Assembly: GCA_037367405.1 (NCBI GenBank)
Contig: JAZKJV010010546.1
Location: 22,237 to 86,236, forward strand
From: Ottelia alismoides
Lineage: Eukaryota; Streptophyta; Magnoliopsida; Alismatales; Hydrocharitaceae
Direction of reading: 5' to 3'
DNA: 64,000 nt
Both the position numbers and the translations under genes were made by a program. Of the stretch, positions 34,692 through 44,785 are shown one piece after another. How positions within the stretch are numbered: position 1 is the first letter of the stretch; each line of letters opens with the position of its first letter. Below the pieces are notes generated by a model. The model was given only the letters and a program-made list of their open reading frames with translations. It was not told the DNA's origin and ran no database searches.

Positions 34692-36923
34692 TCAGATCAG
34701 CAACCGCCGGCGCTGCGCGAATGGGGTCATGAAGGTGCGGGACGGTTCTGCGGTCTCACCGCCACCCGTTGCCAAATGACGCATGGCGCGGCGCCAGCGG
34801 GTGAGCCGGTCGCCCAGCAGAGTTTCGAAATCGACCCGGTCATTGTGGAACTGCCCCCAATGCGGCATCGCGCCGGTGGACCGGGTGAGCTCCTCGAGTT
34901 GACGGAAGAAGGAAGCGTTGCCGGCCATGCCGTGGAAGCCGTAAACCTCGAAGTGACAAGTACGGTCGAATTGCTGCATGCCCAGCAGGGCGCGGGTGCG
35001 AGTGGTGAACCGCAGGTTGATATTCACCATGAGGGCGTCGTCTCCGTCACGCATCGAGCGCACGATGTCATGGATGCGTTCCACCACGCGCGCGGCTTGA
35101 TCGACGGGCAGCGCAAACTCGTAGCTGGCCACCAGCCGCTCCAGCGGGCCGTACTCATGCGAGGCGGGAGTCGAACCGCAGCGCGGTTGTTTGGTGCGGA
35201 TCTCATGGCTGGGTCCCCACGCCTCTCCGTCGGAGAGGATGGCGGCGGTGATCTTGTTCTGCAGCCATTCGACGAGTTCCTTGCCTTGAGAGACGAAGCC
35301 ACCCAGCTTCCAGATCACATTCAAGGCACGTGGAATGAGCTCGGCGAGTTGCGAGTCGTCCCCGGCGAAATGGGCGCCCGTGGCGAAGGGGATGCGGGCG
35401 AGCACGTCGAAAGATTCGCCGACGGTTCTCGCCGTCCGGGTGAACTCGCGGAGGGCCAGTGCCGGGCCAACGAACGGAATGGCCCCCAGGGCCACGCCGC
35501 GAGCGGTGGCCCTGGCGATGTAATCGGCCACCGCCGCGTGATAGGCCGCCAGGGCGGTGGCCAAGGCGGCGGCCGGAAGACCCACCGCCACCGCCACGAA
35601 GCCGGGAACTACGGCGCCCGCAACGAGGAGGTAGTGAAGAACATCGGTGAGCGAGCAGCTTTCGGCGGGAGGGGTCAACGGGGCCACTGGCGCTTCGAAG
35701 CGCTCGCGAATCCGCGTGGTGAAATCCATGGGGTTGACGTTGATGTCGACATACCGAGGGGACGAGGCGTCCCCCGCCGCAAGACGAGCGAGGTAGGCGC
35801 GGGCGTCATCCCAAGAGATGCCCCGGCGAATCTCATGCAAGTGATAAGCGGGCTCGGCACGCAACACCACCGAGTAAATGACGCCGGCGCAACCGAAGCT
35901 GACGAGCGCGGCATTGAAGAGGTCGTCGTCGTATTCGATGCGTGTGCTGGGACACAGAAGGCCGCGTTCCCGCGCCCGGGCCATGGCGAGAGGATTCGTG
36001 ACCGGGTCCGACGCCGGCTCGATCCACCATTCCTGGCCGCCAGGACCAACGAGGTGCAGCGCGGCCACGGCGTCGGCCAGCGGAGGACGGCCGGGGTCGC
36101 TGCCGTGAACGCCGGTGGAGATGACACCCGCGATGGACTGCCCATGGCTCCCGCCGAGCGTTCCCATAGCCAGCCCCCGGGAGGCCAGGAGGCAGTTCAA
36201 CTCGAACACCTTCATCCCCGCTTCCACCCAGACCAACGGCGCAGCCGCTTCCCGGACATCCCGGCGAAAGGCTCCGGGAAAGAGAGTGGGGCGCGGCTGC
36301 AAGACGGGGCGTGGCCCCGGGCTGACGACGACAAGCGAAGGGAGATCCAAAGGCCGATGCAACGCGGAAGTGTCAATCACCAGGTTCGTCTCCGCACCCA
36401 CGACACAATCCGTGAACGACCAGCCCGATCCTTGCACGCCGAGCCGCGCGCCGTTGCGCTCGGCCGAGCGAACGGCCGCAATCAACTCCGCCTTGGTCGT
36501 GGGGCGGACGACCCTGACGTCCCGCTCGATATTGCCATGCCAATTCGACCAATAAAGGGTGTCCACGGCCGGTTCGGCTCCATCGCCGCATGGCTGCCGC
36601 GGAACCGGGGCGGGGACCACCGGGAGGATGTCGAAGTGGAGAGTGTTGGAGGCAAGGGCCTGGCCCACTACAGACGCAGTGAGGCGGCATGCGCCCGACT
36701 CCTGGCATTGGCCCGTGATGAAGAACTCACCGGGCGCCTTGGCGGGCCGAGTGACGGCCTCGAAAGAGGCAGCGCCCCGGCCGGCCGTGGTGAACCGGAA
36801 CGTGAGTGCGTCGCGCGAAGTGACGGTGCGGAAGGGCGGCACGTCGTTGACGAGCCGCACCCGCACTTGACAGAGGTTCGTGATGGGCACCGCGGGGCGG
36901 TCCATGCTGAGTTCGATGTGCAT
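34692..36923 (-). CDS. FAD-linked oxidase with N-terminal beta domain
   Basis: This is a protein of about 743 residues from ATG 36923 (GGAAGGA upstream; the frame extends to a TTG at 36959 that I do not favour). The first 100 or so residues form a beta-rich Ig-like domain (HIELSMDRPAVPITNLCQVR). A PCMH-type FAD-binding domain follows, with VVRPTTKAELIAAVRSAE, LGVQGSGWSF and GTLGGSHGQSIAGVISTGVH. The order resembles aldonolactone/sugar oxidases of the vanillyl-alcohol oxidase superfamily. An alanine/valine-rich hydrophobic insert (about residues 430-500) is unusual and may be membrane-interacting. No signal peptide is seen. It is downstream of the CHAT/ECF cluster on the same strand, so it may belong to the same regulon. 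The substrate is unknown. Confidence 0.78.
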   Translation of the reverse strand: MHIELSMDRPAVPITNLCQVRVRLVNDVPPFRTVTSRDALTFRFTTAGRGAASFEAVTRPAKAPGEFFITGQCQESGACRLTASVVGQALASNTLHFDILPVVPAPVPRQPCGDGAEPAVDTLYWSNWHGNIERDVRVVRPTTKAELIAAVRSAERNGARLGVQGSGWSFTDCVVGAETNLVIDTSALHRPLDLPSLVVVSPGPRPVLQPRPTLFPGAFRRDVREAAAPLVWVEAGMKVFELNCLLASRGLAMGTLGGSHGQSIAGVISTGVHGSDPGRPPLADAVAALHLVGPGGQEWWIEPASDPVTNPLAMARARERGLLCPSTRIEYDDDLFNAALVSFGCAGVIYSVVLRAEPAYHLHEIRRGISWDDARAYLARLAAGDASSPRYVDINVNPMDFTTRIRERFEAPVAPLTPPAESCSLTDVLHYLLVAGAVVPGFVAVAVGLPAAALATALAAYHAAVADYIARATARGVALGAIPFVGPALALREFTRTARTVGESFDVLARIPFATGAHFAGDDSQLAELIPRALNVIWKLGGFVSQGKELVEWLQNKITAAILSDGEAWGPSHEIRTKQPRCGSTPASHEYGPLERLVASYEFALPVDQAARVVERIHDIVRSMRDGDDALMVNINLRFTTRTRALLGMQQFDRTCHFEVYGFHGMAGNASFFRQLEELTRSTGAMPHWGQFHNDRVDFETLLGDRLTRWRRAMRHLATGGGETAEPSRTFMTPFAQRRRLLI

Positions 36924-37046
36924 GACTAGGTATCCGTCCTTCCAACAACGCGAGGTCAAGAGCAGAGAAAGTCCGTTACCTCACAGGGAGGCAGGGGCCG
37001 CTCGCTGCCGATCGAGGGGCCCCAGCAAACGGGTCGAGAACCGAAC

Positions 37047-39797
37047 CTAGATGGCCGCGAGCTCGGTGGCATTCGTGCCGCCGAGCGAGCCCCAACCCTC
37101 AGGGTTCCATCTCCCATCAGGGTGTTGTTGCCACCGATTCTGCACCGCGCCATCGGGGTTGATGGCGAAGAGTTCCAGCCGGCCGTCTTCGCTTTTGGCG
37201 ACGCTGAGTTGGCGGAAGCGATTACCCTGCAACGACCGCCACCCTCCAATCCAACCTCCGTGAGCCATCACCTGCCACTTGATGTAAACGTTTCCGTCCC
37301 TTCCCAGGCCGAATAGCTCGAGGCGGCCATCCACATTCGTCGCAACATGGATCTCACTCAGCGCCGTGCCGCCCGGCGTTCCGTGCGACCCCCACCCCTC
37401 CGGATTCCAGCCGCCATTTGGTGTCACCTGCCAGCGGTTGTGCACTACGCCGTTGTTGTCCAGCGCGAAAATCTCCAGGCGGCCATCGGCATGGTTGCCC
37501 AAACAAAGCCGATTGAGCCCGGTTCCTTGGAGTGACGCCCAACCTTCGCTGTTCCAACCCCCGTTCGGGCCAGTCTGCCAACGGTGATAGACCATCCCGT
37601 CTCCGCCTGTTCCGAAGACTTCCAACCGGCCATCCGCATTCGATCCCGCACGGATCTGAGTGAGCGGCGTAGCCGATGGTCTGCCGAGTGAACCCCAGCG
37701 TTCCGGATTCCAAGCACCGTTGGGTTGAGTCTGCCAACGGTTGCTCACCGCGCCGCCGGCATCGAGGCCAAAGAGTTCCGGCCGGCCGTCCTGGTTGACG
37801 CCAACCGCAAGGGATCGGAAGCGTCCCTCGAGTTCCAACCAACCTTCCTCATTCCAACCCGCGCCGGGGCTCACTTGCCAGCGATGCTTTACGGCGCCAC
37901 GTTCAGCATCGAGCCCGAACACCTCCAGCCGTCCGTCGGCGTTGGCTGCTACTTGCATGGCTCTGAGGCTGCTGCCGCGGAGTGACCCAAACCCTTCCGT
38001 GTTCCAGCCGCGGTTCGGCGATATCTGCCAACGGTTCCACACCTCTCCACCCCGGTTGGTGAAGACCTGAATACGGTGAGGTGGGCGCCGTGGGCCATTC
38101 CGGCGGTTGCCGCTGAGGAATGCAGCCACTCGATCCGCAAGGTGACGTGGACGCTCGTCGGAAATGCTGTGACCGGTGTTTTGGAGCAGAAGGCGCTGGC
38201 CTGGCACACGCGGGCTCTGTTCGGTCACCCTGATGACGCTGTTGTAGATGTCCATCACCCCAGAGCTGCCCTGATCGTTTGCTCCGGAGGCCAACAGCAG
38301 TGGCTGCGTAATGGTTCGGAAGGGCCAGTCGCCGCTGGGCGCGATGGGTTCCTGGTGACTGAAAGTCACCTGCTCGTAGGCCGCCATCCAGAACGTTCTG
38401 CGATACGACGGGCCGTAGAGTTCTGATTGCAGCAGAAGATTGTCGGGATGGGGTGGGAACCCCCAGGCGCCTACCCGGAAAACCAAGAGCGCCCGCTCTC
38501 CCAGGTGCATCGGCTCGAAGAATTCGCTACGGCGGATACCATCCGTTTCCGGCCGGCGCATCCGGCTCAGCGCCGTTTTCTTGGCCCCGTTCTTGCCGAC
38601 ATCCATGTGAGTTCCATTTCCTTCGAGAGGAGTATCCCGGGATCGCTCATAAGATTCCCATGTAGAGGCGGGCGACCAACTGGCGGAGCTGACCGCTCCA
38701 GAAAGCCAATTGGATCCAGCCGGTAAGGAACTGAACATGGGGCTCTCGGCCAGCCACAGCGTCAAGTTTCCACCCAGGCTGCCGCCCATCGTGTGTTGAA
38801 TGCCGCCCGGGATTTGTCTGGAGATCGCGACAAGCGTGTCTCTGAAAAGCCCGAGTAAGGGGAAGTTCGAGTTGGCCCCGTTGGGCAGGGAGAAGCCATG
38901 CCAGCCCCGAACCCTTCGAGCAACGAGATCGTCCAAATCGAGCCGCGTGGAGTAACCCTTGCCAGGGAGATCGAGGGAGAGAATAGCTACCCGTTGTCCG
39001 GCCTGTGCCATGCGCTCGATCAGGAGTTGCTTGTACTGCTCGGACTCCTCCAAACGGGAGCCCAGGCCGTGGATGAACAGCACGAGGTCGTCGTAGAACT
39101 CGGCCCGGCGCCGCGAGATGAGCTGATCGAAGATGGCCCCGTTCCCCGGTGGCTGCCGCGCGGAGATGTCCGGTGCGGGGCCGCCGGGGGGCGTGCCGCC
39201 CAGCTTGAGGGCCGCCCGGCACTTGATGGGGATACCGGCGACATTGACGCCGATCTCTCCCATGTGATCACTCGTGCAAGAGCAGTTCACCGGAGCGTGA
39301 GCGGGGTCGTCTTCACCCGAAACGGCGATCCATCCGAGACGAGGGCGAAGGCTTGCGCGATGGGCGGGATCACCCCTGAGTGCCCAGGCCACCGTGTAAG
39401 CCCGGTCAAGCACGGCCTGTACGGCGGCCCGAGCAGAATCTCCATTCGGGACTGCGCTCATCAAGGTGGCATCGGTTGGCGGCTGCGCGACGAAGCGACG
39501 GTACGATTCCCGGCCCGTGACGGCGAGGTCCGCCAGGGCATTGGCTCGAGCAACGCGACCGGCTAATTGCTCGGTGACGGCGAGTGTGAGTTTGCTCATG
39601 GGGTCAAGATTGGCAGCGGCTGAGCGAAGCCAAGCCGCCAAGCGACCAGTTGCCACCCGGCCGAGATTCTCCCAGTCCCAGTATTCGGCGAACCCAACTG
39701 GTGGAGGGAACTCCACGGATGGAACCCGCGGTAGGGGCAGCGGAGTTCCTGGATCACCTAGTCCAGCGGGAGGGTCATAGGATCGTTCCAAATTCAT
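37047..39797 (-). CDS. Alpha/beta hydrolase fused to seven-bladed PLL-type beta-propeller
   Basis: The 916-residue protein has an N-terminal region of about 230 residues without a recognised domain. An alpha/beta hydrolase core follows, with oxyanion loop FIHGLGS (residues 241-247), nucleophile elbow TMGGSLGGNL (serine 340) and a late histidine in NTGHSISDE. From about residue 585 seven repeats follow, each with a pattern like NRWQ-PNGGWN-GW-SL and DGRLEVFGL. These match the seven-bladed PLL-type lectin propeller. Such propellers bind fucose or O-methylated sugars in known lectins. GGAG lies 11 bases before the ATG. No signal peptide is visible, so the protein may be cytosolic or released by a non-Sec route. 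It may be a target or effector of the CHAT system upstream; this is inference. Confidence 0.82.
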   Translation of the reverse strand: MNLERSYDPPAGLGDPGTPLPLPRVPSVEFPPPVGFAEYWDWENLGRVATGRLAAWLRSAAANLDPMSKLTLAVTEQLAGRVARANALADLAVTGRESYRRFVAQPPTDATLMSAVPNGDSARAAVQAVLDRAYTVAWALRGDPAHRASLRPRLGWIAVSGEDDPAHAPVNCSCTSDHMGEIGVNVAGIPIKCRAALKLGGTPPGGPAPDISARQPPGNGAIFDQLISRRRAEFYDDLVLFIHGLGSRLEESEQYKQLLIERMAQAGQRVAILSLDLPGKGYSTRLDLDDLVARRVRGWHGFSLPNGANSNFPLLGLFRDTLVAISRQIPGGIQHTMGGSLGGNLTLWLAESPMFSSLPAGSNWLSGAVSSASWSPASTWESYERSRDTPLEGNGTHMDVGKNGAKKTALSRMRRPETDGIRRSEFFEPMHLGERALLVFRVGAWGFPPHPDNLLLQSELYGPSYRRTFWMAAYEQVTFSHQEPIAPSGDWPFRTITQPLLLASGANDQGSSGVMDIYNSVIRVTEQSPRVPGQRLLLQNTGHSISDERPRHLADRVAAFLSGNRRNGPRRPPHRIQVFTNRGGEVWNRWQISPNRGWNTEGFGSLRGSSLRAMQVAANADGRLEVFGLDAERGAVKHRWQVSPGAGWNEEGWLELEGRFRSLAVGVNQDGRPELFGLDAGGAVSNRWQTQPNGAWNPERWGSLGRPSATPLTQIRAGSNADGRLEVFGTGGDGMVYHRWQTGPNGGWNSEGWASLQGTGLNRLCLGNHADGRLEIFALDNNGVVHNRWQVTPNGGWNPEGWGSHGTPGGTALSEIHVATNVDGRLELFGLGRDGNVYIKWQVMAHGGWIGGWRSLQGNRFRQLSVAKSEDGRLELFAINPDGAVQNRWQQHPDGRWNPEGWGSLGGTNATELAAI

Positions 39798-39983
39798 ATA
39801 TTCGACTCCTTCGTGTTTGGCGCTGGCTTGTTCTAGGCCCTTCTTTGCGCGGCGAGCATGGGAGCAAAGAGCGGCTCAGGAGCAACCCGGCAAGGTTCGT
39901 CTGGAGATGGAGTGATAGGCAATGACAGGTTCATGCCGGATAAGTGCGCTTATCGCCCCGGCCGGTTGACAGGAATCCGAAAA

Positions 39984-42929
39984 TTATTCGGCTGCCGCCG
40001 AGAACCAAGTAAACACGGACCAGAAGTGCGGGTGCGCCCGAGCGCCGGTGAGTTGTTCCAGTTGCGCGGCGCGCAGCGCTTGGCCGGGCGTCCGCCCTGG
40101 TTGACGCAGGTGGCGATGAAACGCCACCATCAACTCGGCAGCCGCGCGGTCGTTGACCGGCCACAGGCTGGCGGCGATCGAACGCGCACCGGCCGACAGG
40201 AACGAGTAGCGCAGACTGGCGACGCCTTCTCCGGCCACCTCGGCGCCCGTTCCGGAATCGCAGGCCGAGAGGATCACGAGACCTGCCCGCAGGGTCAGCG
40301 CCTGAATCTCGTAGGCGCGCAACACGCCGTCCTCGCCCGGGGGCCCGCCCAACAGCAGACCGGACATCAGGGGCCAACGGTCATCCACCATGCCGTGGGC
40401 GGCCACATGCACGATCCGCGCCTGTGCCAAATCGGGTGACGACTTGAACGCACCCTCATGCGCCGCCGCTCCGAGATAGAGACGCGATCGTGAATAGAGA
40501 GCGCCCACCGTTTCCACTTCTTCGCGGCTGTAAGGAAGCCGCGTCCAGGCGCCGTCACGGAAGGCGGAAGCGCCGGAGGGCCCGGGCGGGTCGCCGAACG
40601 CCACAAGGTCGAGCCGGGGGCCGGCGGCGACCGGACGGCGCGTCAGCGCCAAAGTGGCCGACGGCACGTAGCGAACGGAGACTTGCCGGACGAGATACTC
40701 GGCAGAGTCGAAGGCGGTGGCCGGGCGCGCCACCAGGGCCTCCATGGGGAGTGAATGCAGCGCGCCGTCTGGCACGATCCACAATTCCCGGGCTTGCCTC
40801 AGTTCGTTCGCCGCCGGCTGCAGCAACAGTTCATGGAGGCGGTTCAGGTGCCCCAATAGGCGGTTTTGCGTCACCCGCTCGGGTGGACTGGCCAGCAAAA
40901 GGCGTGCGGCTCGAGCCTCTTTCTCGAGCACGGCCCGGGGCTCGAGCCGAAAGTGGCGCAAGCCGCGCTTGCCGAGAACGAACAGGCCATTGTCGAGGTC
41001 GTAGTGCAGCAACAATGCGCCAGGAGGGAGCCGCTGTTGGATGGCGTTGGCCGTGAGCACCGCGGCTTCACCAGGCGCAGCCTTCGCGCGGAGAGAGATC
41101 AGGTAGGCGTCCAGGGCGGACTGCAGCGAGATCTCGGCCTGCCGCCGATCAGCGACCGTGCGCGCCTGGCGAATCCGCACCGTTGTCTGGCGAAGTTGGG
41201 CAGCCGCGCGCGATTCCGGCCCAACGACACGGACCGGCGCCGCGGAGGAGGCGTCCAACAAGGCTCGCGCCCTGCCACGCTCGGACACCGCGAAAGCCTC
41301 CTCCGCGCGGCCCATGGTGAGCAGAAGCCGCACCGTACCGCGATACAGTTCCGCGGCGAGCGGCGCCAGGTAGCCGGCGCGATGGTCCACCGCCAGCAGC
41401 AGCCGGACCTGTTCAGCGAGGGAAATGGCCTGCTTCCGCATGGCGAGCGCCTCGAGCGGGCGTTTCTGGAGCTCGAGCACTTTGGCGCCGGCGATCGCCG
41501 CCTCGAGTTGGATGCGGGGGAACCCTGCCGCGGCCGCCGCTGCTTCGCGATAGCGCCCCAGGAGCAACAGACGCCGCGCCGTGTAGTTGGGCACACCGGG
41601 CGCCAGTTCGGCGGCCGCCGCCAAATCGGCGGCCATGGTTTCTCCTAACGACCTCGCCGCCTCCGCACGGACCAAATGCGCTTCCGCTCGCCGCAACTCG
41701 TCGAGCGCCTGAGTGGCCAGGCTGCGATCGGCACACTCGCGCGCCTCGCGGGGGCGGCCGAGTTGCAGATAGAGATCGGCCGCGTCGTTCAAGATCCTGC
41801 CATGCCATCCACGGGCCGGCGCCACCACCAGGGTCCGCGCTTCCTCCAGTGCGGCGAGCGCCACCGGGCCCTGGCCGAGGGCGGTCCAGGAGAAGGCCAG
41901 GTTGATTTGCTGATCCGCGGTGATCTCCTGATTCTTCAGAGCACGTGAGAGATCCAGCGCGCGCCGGGCGTAACCGATCGCCTCGGTGAAGCGGCCAACG
42001 ACGTTGAGCTGATCGGCGATCCAGCCAGCGGCCTGTGCTTCGCGCAGGCGATCCTTCTCCCGCTCGGCGGCGGCCAGCGATGCCTGAAAAGCATCGATCG
42101 CCTCCCGCGGGCGGCCCAACCGATAGAGACATTCGCCTTCGATTCCCGCAAACAAGGCGGCTGGACGGCCAAGCTCTATCGCGCCGGCACGTGCTTCGCG
42201 GGCCGCAGCGAGAGCTTCGGTCCACCGCTGCGCGGCCCGCGCCAGCGAGGCCTGTCTCCCGGCAGCGCGGTACAACCAGTGCGTATCGCCACTGACGCGG
42301 GCGCGCTCCATCAAGCGGACCACCGCCGCTTGACGTTCCGCCGCGTCCGCGGAGATGAAGTAGGCCAGGTCATCGAGATCGTTGAGATTGTCCACGCTCA
42401 GGCCGCGCCGGTCGACGCTGGCCAGCCAGCGGCGCGCTTCGGCATCCGGGCTGAGCTGGGCTGCCAGGGCTGACGCAAAGGCCAGGGCTGGGGCGGTTGG
42501 ATTCTGTTTGGCCCGGGCGGTGAACTCGGCGCGCAGGGCGGGCCAGCGGCTTTCCGGCATTTGATTGAGCCAAACTGCGTACACGGAGAAGGAATCCGGC
42601 AATCGCCCGGCGCAGAGCCTGGCCTCCGTTTCGATGGCGGACTCAGCCGCGTTCTGCAGTTTCAAGAGCCGAATCCGGCCGAGACAGGCCGCCGGTTCTG
42701 GCCTCGCCGCAACAGGGCCCGCTTGGGGGCCATTCGCCGTCCACTCCGCTATGCTTTGCCAAGCGCGGCTGAAGCCAGGCCGCGCCGCGACAATCCGTTC
42801 CAGCACGGCCAGCGCGCCGGTGGTATCACCGGCGTTCTTGAGGCGCAAAGCGGCGGCGTAGTCGGCCTCCACCGTGGCCCCGTTGGCCACGGTCAGCACA
42901 AGCGCCGTCCACCAAGCGCGCCGCATCAT
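39984..42929 (-). CDS. TPR-CHAT protease
   Basis: This is a protein of about 980 residues. Residues 1-16 look like a signal peptide (MMRRAWWTALVLTVANG). Roughly 550 residues of TPR repeats follow (ALRLKNAGDTTGALAVLERI; GECLYRLGRPREAIDAFQAS and others). The C-terminal 300 residues are a CHAT domain, a caspase-like protease fold, with the catalytic pair histidine in ARIVHVAAHG (about residue 845) and cysteine in VILSACDSGTG (about residue 890). It ends with PHFWSVFTWFS, also typical of CHAT. The ATG at 42929 overlaps the upstream peptidase stop (ATGA), so I chose it over a TTG-extended form. It lies in one minus-strand run after an ECF sigma factor, an anti-sigma factor and a predicted metallopeptidase. 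Confidence 0.92.
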   Translation of the reverse strand: MMRRAWWTALVLTVANGATVEADYAAALRLKNAGDTTGALAVLERIVAARPGFSRAWQSIAEWTANGPQAGPVAARPEPAACLGRIRLLKLQNAAESAIETEARLCAGRLPDSFSVYAVWLNQMPESRWPALRAEFTARAKQNPTAPALAFASALAAQLSPDAEARRWLASVDRRGLSVDNLNDLDDLAYFISADAAERQAAVVRLMERARVSGDTHWLYRAAGRQASLARAAQRWTEALAAAREARAGAIELGRPAALFAGIEGECLYRLGRPREAIDAFQASLAAAEREKDRLREAQAAGWIADQLNVVGRFTEAIGYARRALDLSRALKNQEITADQQINLAFSWTALGQGPVALAALEEARTLVVAPARGWHGRILNDAADLYLQLGRPREARECADRSLATQALDELRRAEAHLVRAEAARSLGETMAADLAAAAELAPGVPNYTARRLLLLGRYREAAAAAAGFPRIQLEAAIAGAKVLELQKRPLEALAMRKQAISLAEQVRLLLAVDHRAGYLAPLAAELYRGTVRLLLTMGRAEEAFAVSERGRARALLDASSAAPVRVVGPESRAAAQLRQTTVRIRQARTVADRRQAEISLQSALDAYLISLRAKAAPGEAAVLTANAIQQRLPPGALLLHYDLDNGLFVLGKRGLRHFRLEPRAVLEKEARAARLLLASPPERVTQNRLLGHLNRLHELLLQPAANELRQARELWIVPDGALHSLPMEALVARPATAFDSAEYLVRQVSVRYVPSATLALTRRPVAAGPRLDLVAFGDPPGPSGASAFRDGAWTRLPYSREEVETVGALYSRSRLYLGAAAHEGAFKSSPDLAQARIVHVAAHGMVDDRWPLMSGLLLGGPPGEDGVLRAYEIQALTLRAGLVILSACDSGTGAEVAGEGVASLRYSFLSAGARSIAASLWPVNDRAAAELMVAFHRHLRQPGRTPGQALRAAQLEQLTGARAHPHFWSVFTWFSAAAE

Positions 42930-44737
42930 GAGGGAATCTTGTAGTACTCGATGATGGTGTCCGGCGGCGTTCCCGGATAGGGCAACCACGCCTTACCCGC
43001 CCACGGGACTATGGGAAACTCCGCTGGCGTGTACTCGGGGCCGAAGCCGAGGAACCAAGCCGGACGAGCATCCGTGTCGCAATCGCTGCCCACTCCCCCC
43101 CGGCACTCCATGGAGCCATCGCCATCCGAGTCCAACAACGCCCCGGGGGTCGCGGTGGGGTTCCCGCACAGGATGACGGCTTCGTAGGAAGACGGCGCCC
43201 GGTCGAACTCGGTCTTGATCTGGAGGATGCTGCCGTCGCGTGACGGTAACCTGGTTCTGCGAATCCGGGTCAGGGAAGATTCGTACGCGGGACTGATCCC
43301 GAGTTCGATGGAATCGGAGCCGGGGGCGCCCGAAGTAGTGAACCAGTCGAGATATCCGGCCGGCTGAGCGGGTTCGTCCAGGGAGATGGAGCAGAAGCCA
43401 CCCACTTGAAACCCGAGCACGGCTCGGCTCGAGGGCGACGCGTTCAGGATCACGTTCCCGAAGCTGTCGAGCGAGACTCCGGGACGCACAGGCGGCGGTG
43501 GGACCAGCGCGGGAATAATGAGCCCGGGGGCCGGAGAGCTGCGCGAGTGGATGGAAAGTCCGAAGGGCACCATGGGGCCCGCGCCGCGGGCATCCGGCGC
43601 CGCGCTGACCAAAATCACGAACCGTGACCCGAACTCCAGGTAATTCGTCAGGACCGTGACCTCGCCCGTGGACTCGCAAACGAGTGCGTCGGCCTCGGTT
43701 CGCGTCAAGGGGCCAATAGAGTAGGCTCGGGAACCGCCCTTCGGAATGGCACCCGACACGGGCATTCCGCGCCGCAGTGCCTTCGGGCGCAACGCTTCAG
43801 TCCGGAGGACGCCGCGCGGGGCGACGGGAGCGCTGGGGGGGCTCTCAAGCCCAAGCCACCGGCGGTGCATCAAATCGAGTGCCATGTTCATGTTCGCCGT
43901 TGGGCCGGCCGCGTCATCCGGCCGGTGGTCTCGGGAGAAGCGCTCCAGGGCCGACTTCATTTCAGTGGAGCTTCCTCGCAAGCGGGCCTGCCAGTAGCGT
44001 GACGAGTAGTAAGACGAGTTCCGCAACCCGATCTCCGGGTGCGCGGCCATGGCGTCCACTTTGCGGGGGCTCGTCAGGATGCCACCCGACTGTTGTTCCA
44101 TCCACGTCGCGGTTCCTTCTGAGAACCAAGCATAGGGTGTCTTCACCAGCTCAGGCTGCTGGCGAAAACCAGACGCGTACTGGAGGCAATGGAAGAATTC
44201 ATGGGCGGCCAACGCCAAACGAAACTCCGGGGAGCCACCGATCCACTCATCCAAATCCAGATAAACCAGCGGTCCAGCGACTCCCGGCGCGGACATTCCA
44301 CGGATTCGGCGCAACCGAGCGAGCTCCACATGCACCTTTGGGATTCGCGACTCGGGCCGGATGGCGCGGACCTTCCGGAGTGCCTCCCGCAGCGGCTGCA
44401 GGTCGACTGGCCGAGGGGAGAAGACCTCGAGCTCCGAATCCGAAAAAATCGGAGGGAGCGTGCGCGGGGAGAACGGCCGATCGATGATCGGCTGCAACTC
44501 CTTCACATCGATTTGAAGGTTCCGCGCGGCATACAGGAGGCGCGTGAAGAGGATCTCGCCACACTGGTCGAAGTTCCTCATCCCGGGCGCCTCGCCTTCT
44601 CCGGGCCGCTGCGGATCGGGAAAAAGCCGCCTCGCCAAAGCCTTGAGCGCCTCGAGGGTTTTCGGGTAGTGTTGGTCGGCCGACCAATTGATTTGACTCA
44701 GATCATACCGGTAGGCGCCAAACCTCAACTCAGCCAT
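42926..44737 (-). CDS. Predicted zinc metallopeptidase (HEFFH) of CHAT operon
   Basis: The 603-residue protein has no signal peptide. Residues 176-190 read LAAHEFFHCLQYASG, an HExxH zinc motif with H179, E180 and H183. The downstream segment YAWFSEGTATWMEQ supplies a likely third ligand, E207, as in gluzincins. The C-terminal 280 residues are beta-rich and end near a calcium-loop-like LDSDGDGSMECRGGVGSDCD. The family is not one I can name. Its stop overlaps the TPR-CHAT start, and it begins 48 bases after the anti-sigma gene, with AAGGAG upstream. The tight linkage implies that peptidase and CHAT protease act in one pathway. Confidence 0.8.
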   Translation of the reverse strand: MAELRFGAYRYDLSQINWSADQHYPKTLEALKALARRLFPDPQRPGEGEAPGMRNFDQCGEILFTRLLYAARNLQIDVKELQPIIDRPFSPRTLPPIFSDSELEVFSPRPVDLQPLREALRKVRAIRPESRIPKVHVELARLRRIRGMSAPGVAGPLVYLDLDEWIGGSPEFRLALAAHEFFHCLQYASGFRQQPELVKTPYAWFSEGTATWMEQQSGGILTSPRKVDAMAAHPEIGLRNSSYYSSRYWQARLRGSSTEMKSALERFSRDHRPDDAAGPTANMNMALDLMHRRWLGLESPPSAPVAPRGVLRTEALRPKALRRGMPVSGAIPKGGSRAYSIGPLTRTEADALVCESTGEVTVLTNYLEFGSRFVILVSAAPDARGAGPMVPFGLSIHSRSSPAPGLIIPALVPPPPVRPGVSLDSFGNVILNASPSSRAVLGFQVGGFCSISLDEPAQPAGYLDWFTTSGAPGSDSIELGISPAYESSLTRIRRTRLPSRDGSILQIKTEFDRAPSSYEAVILCGNPTATPGALLDSDGDGSMECRGGVGSDCDTDARPAWFLGFGPEYTPAEFPIVPWAGKAWLPYPGTPPDTIIEYYKIPS

Positions 44738-44785
44738 AGAACTCGCTTTCTCCTTGTCCGAATAGTCCTCTTACCGCGGCAAAGG

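Noticed and set aside
39939..39954. Terminator at the palindrome GATAAGTGCGCTTATC after the TPR-CHAT gene
   Set aside because: The stem is only six pairs and no T-run follows on the minus strand; it might be an operator, but there is nothing to support that.
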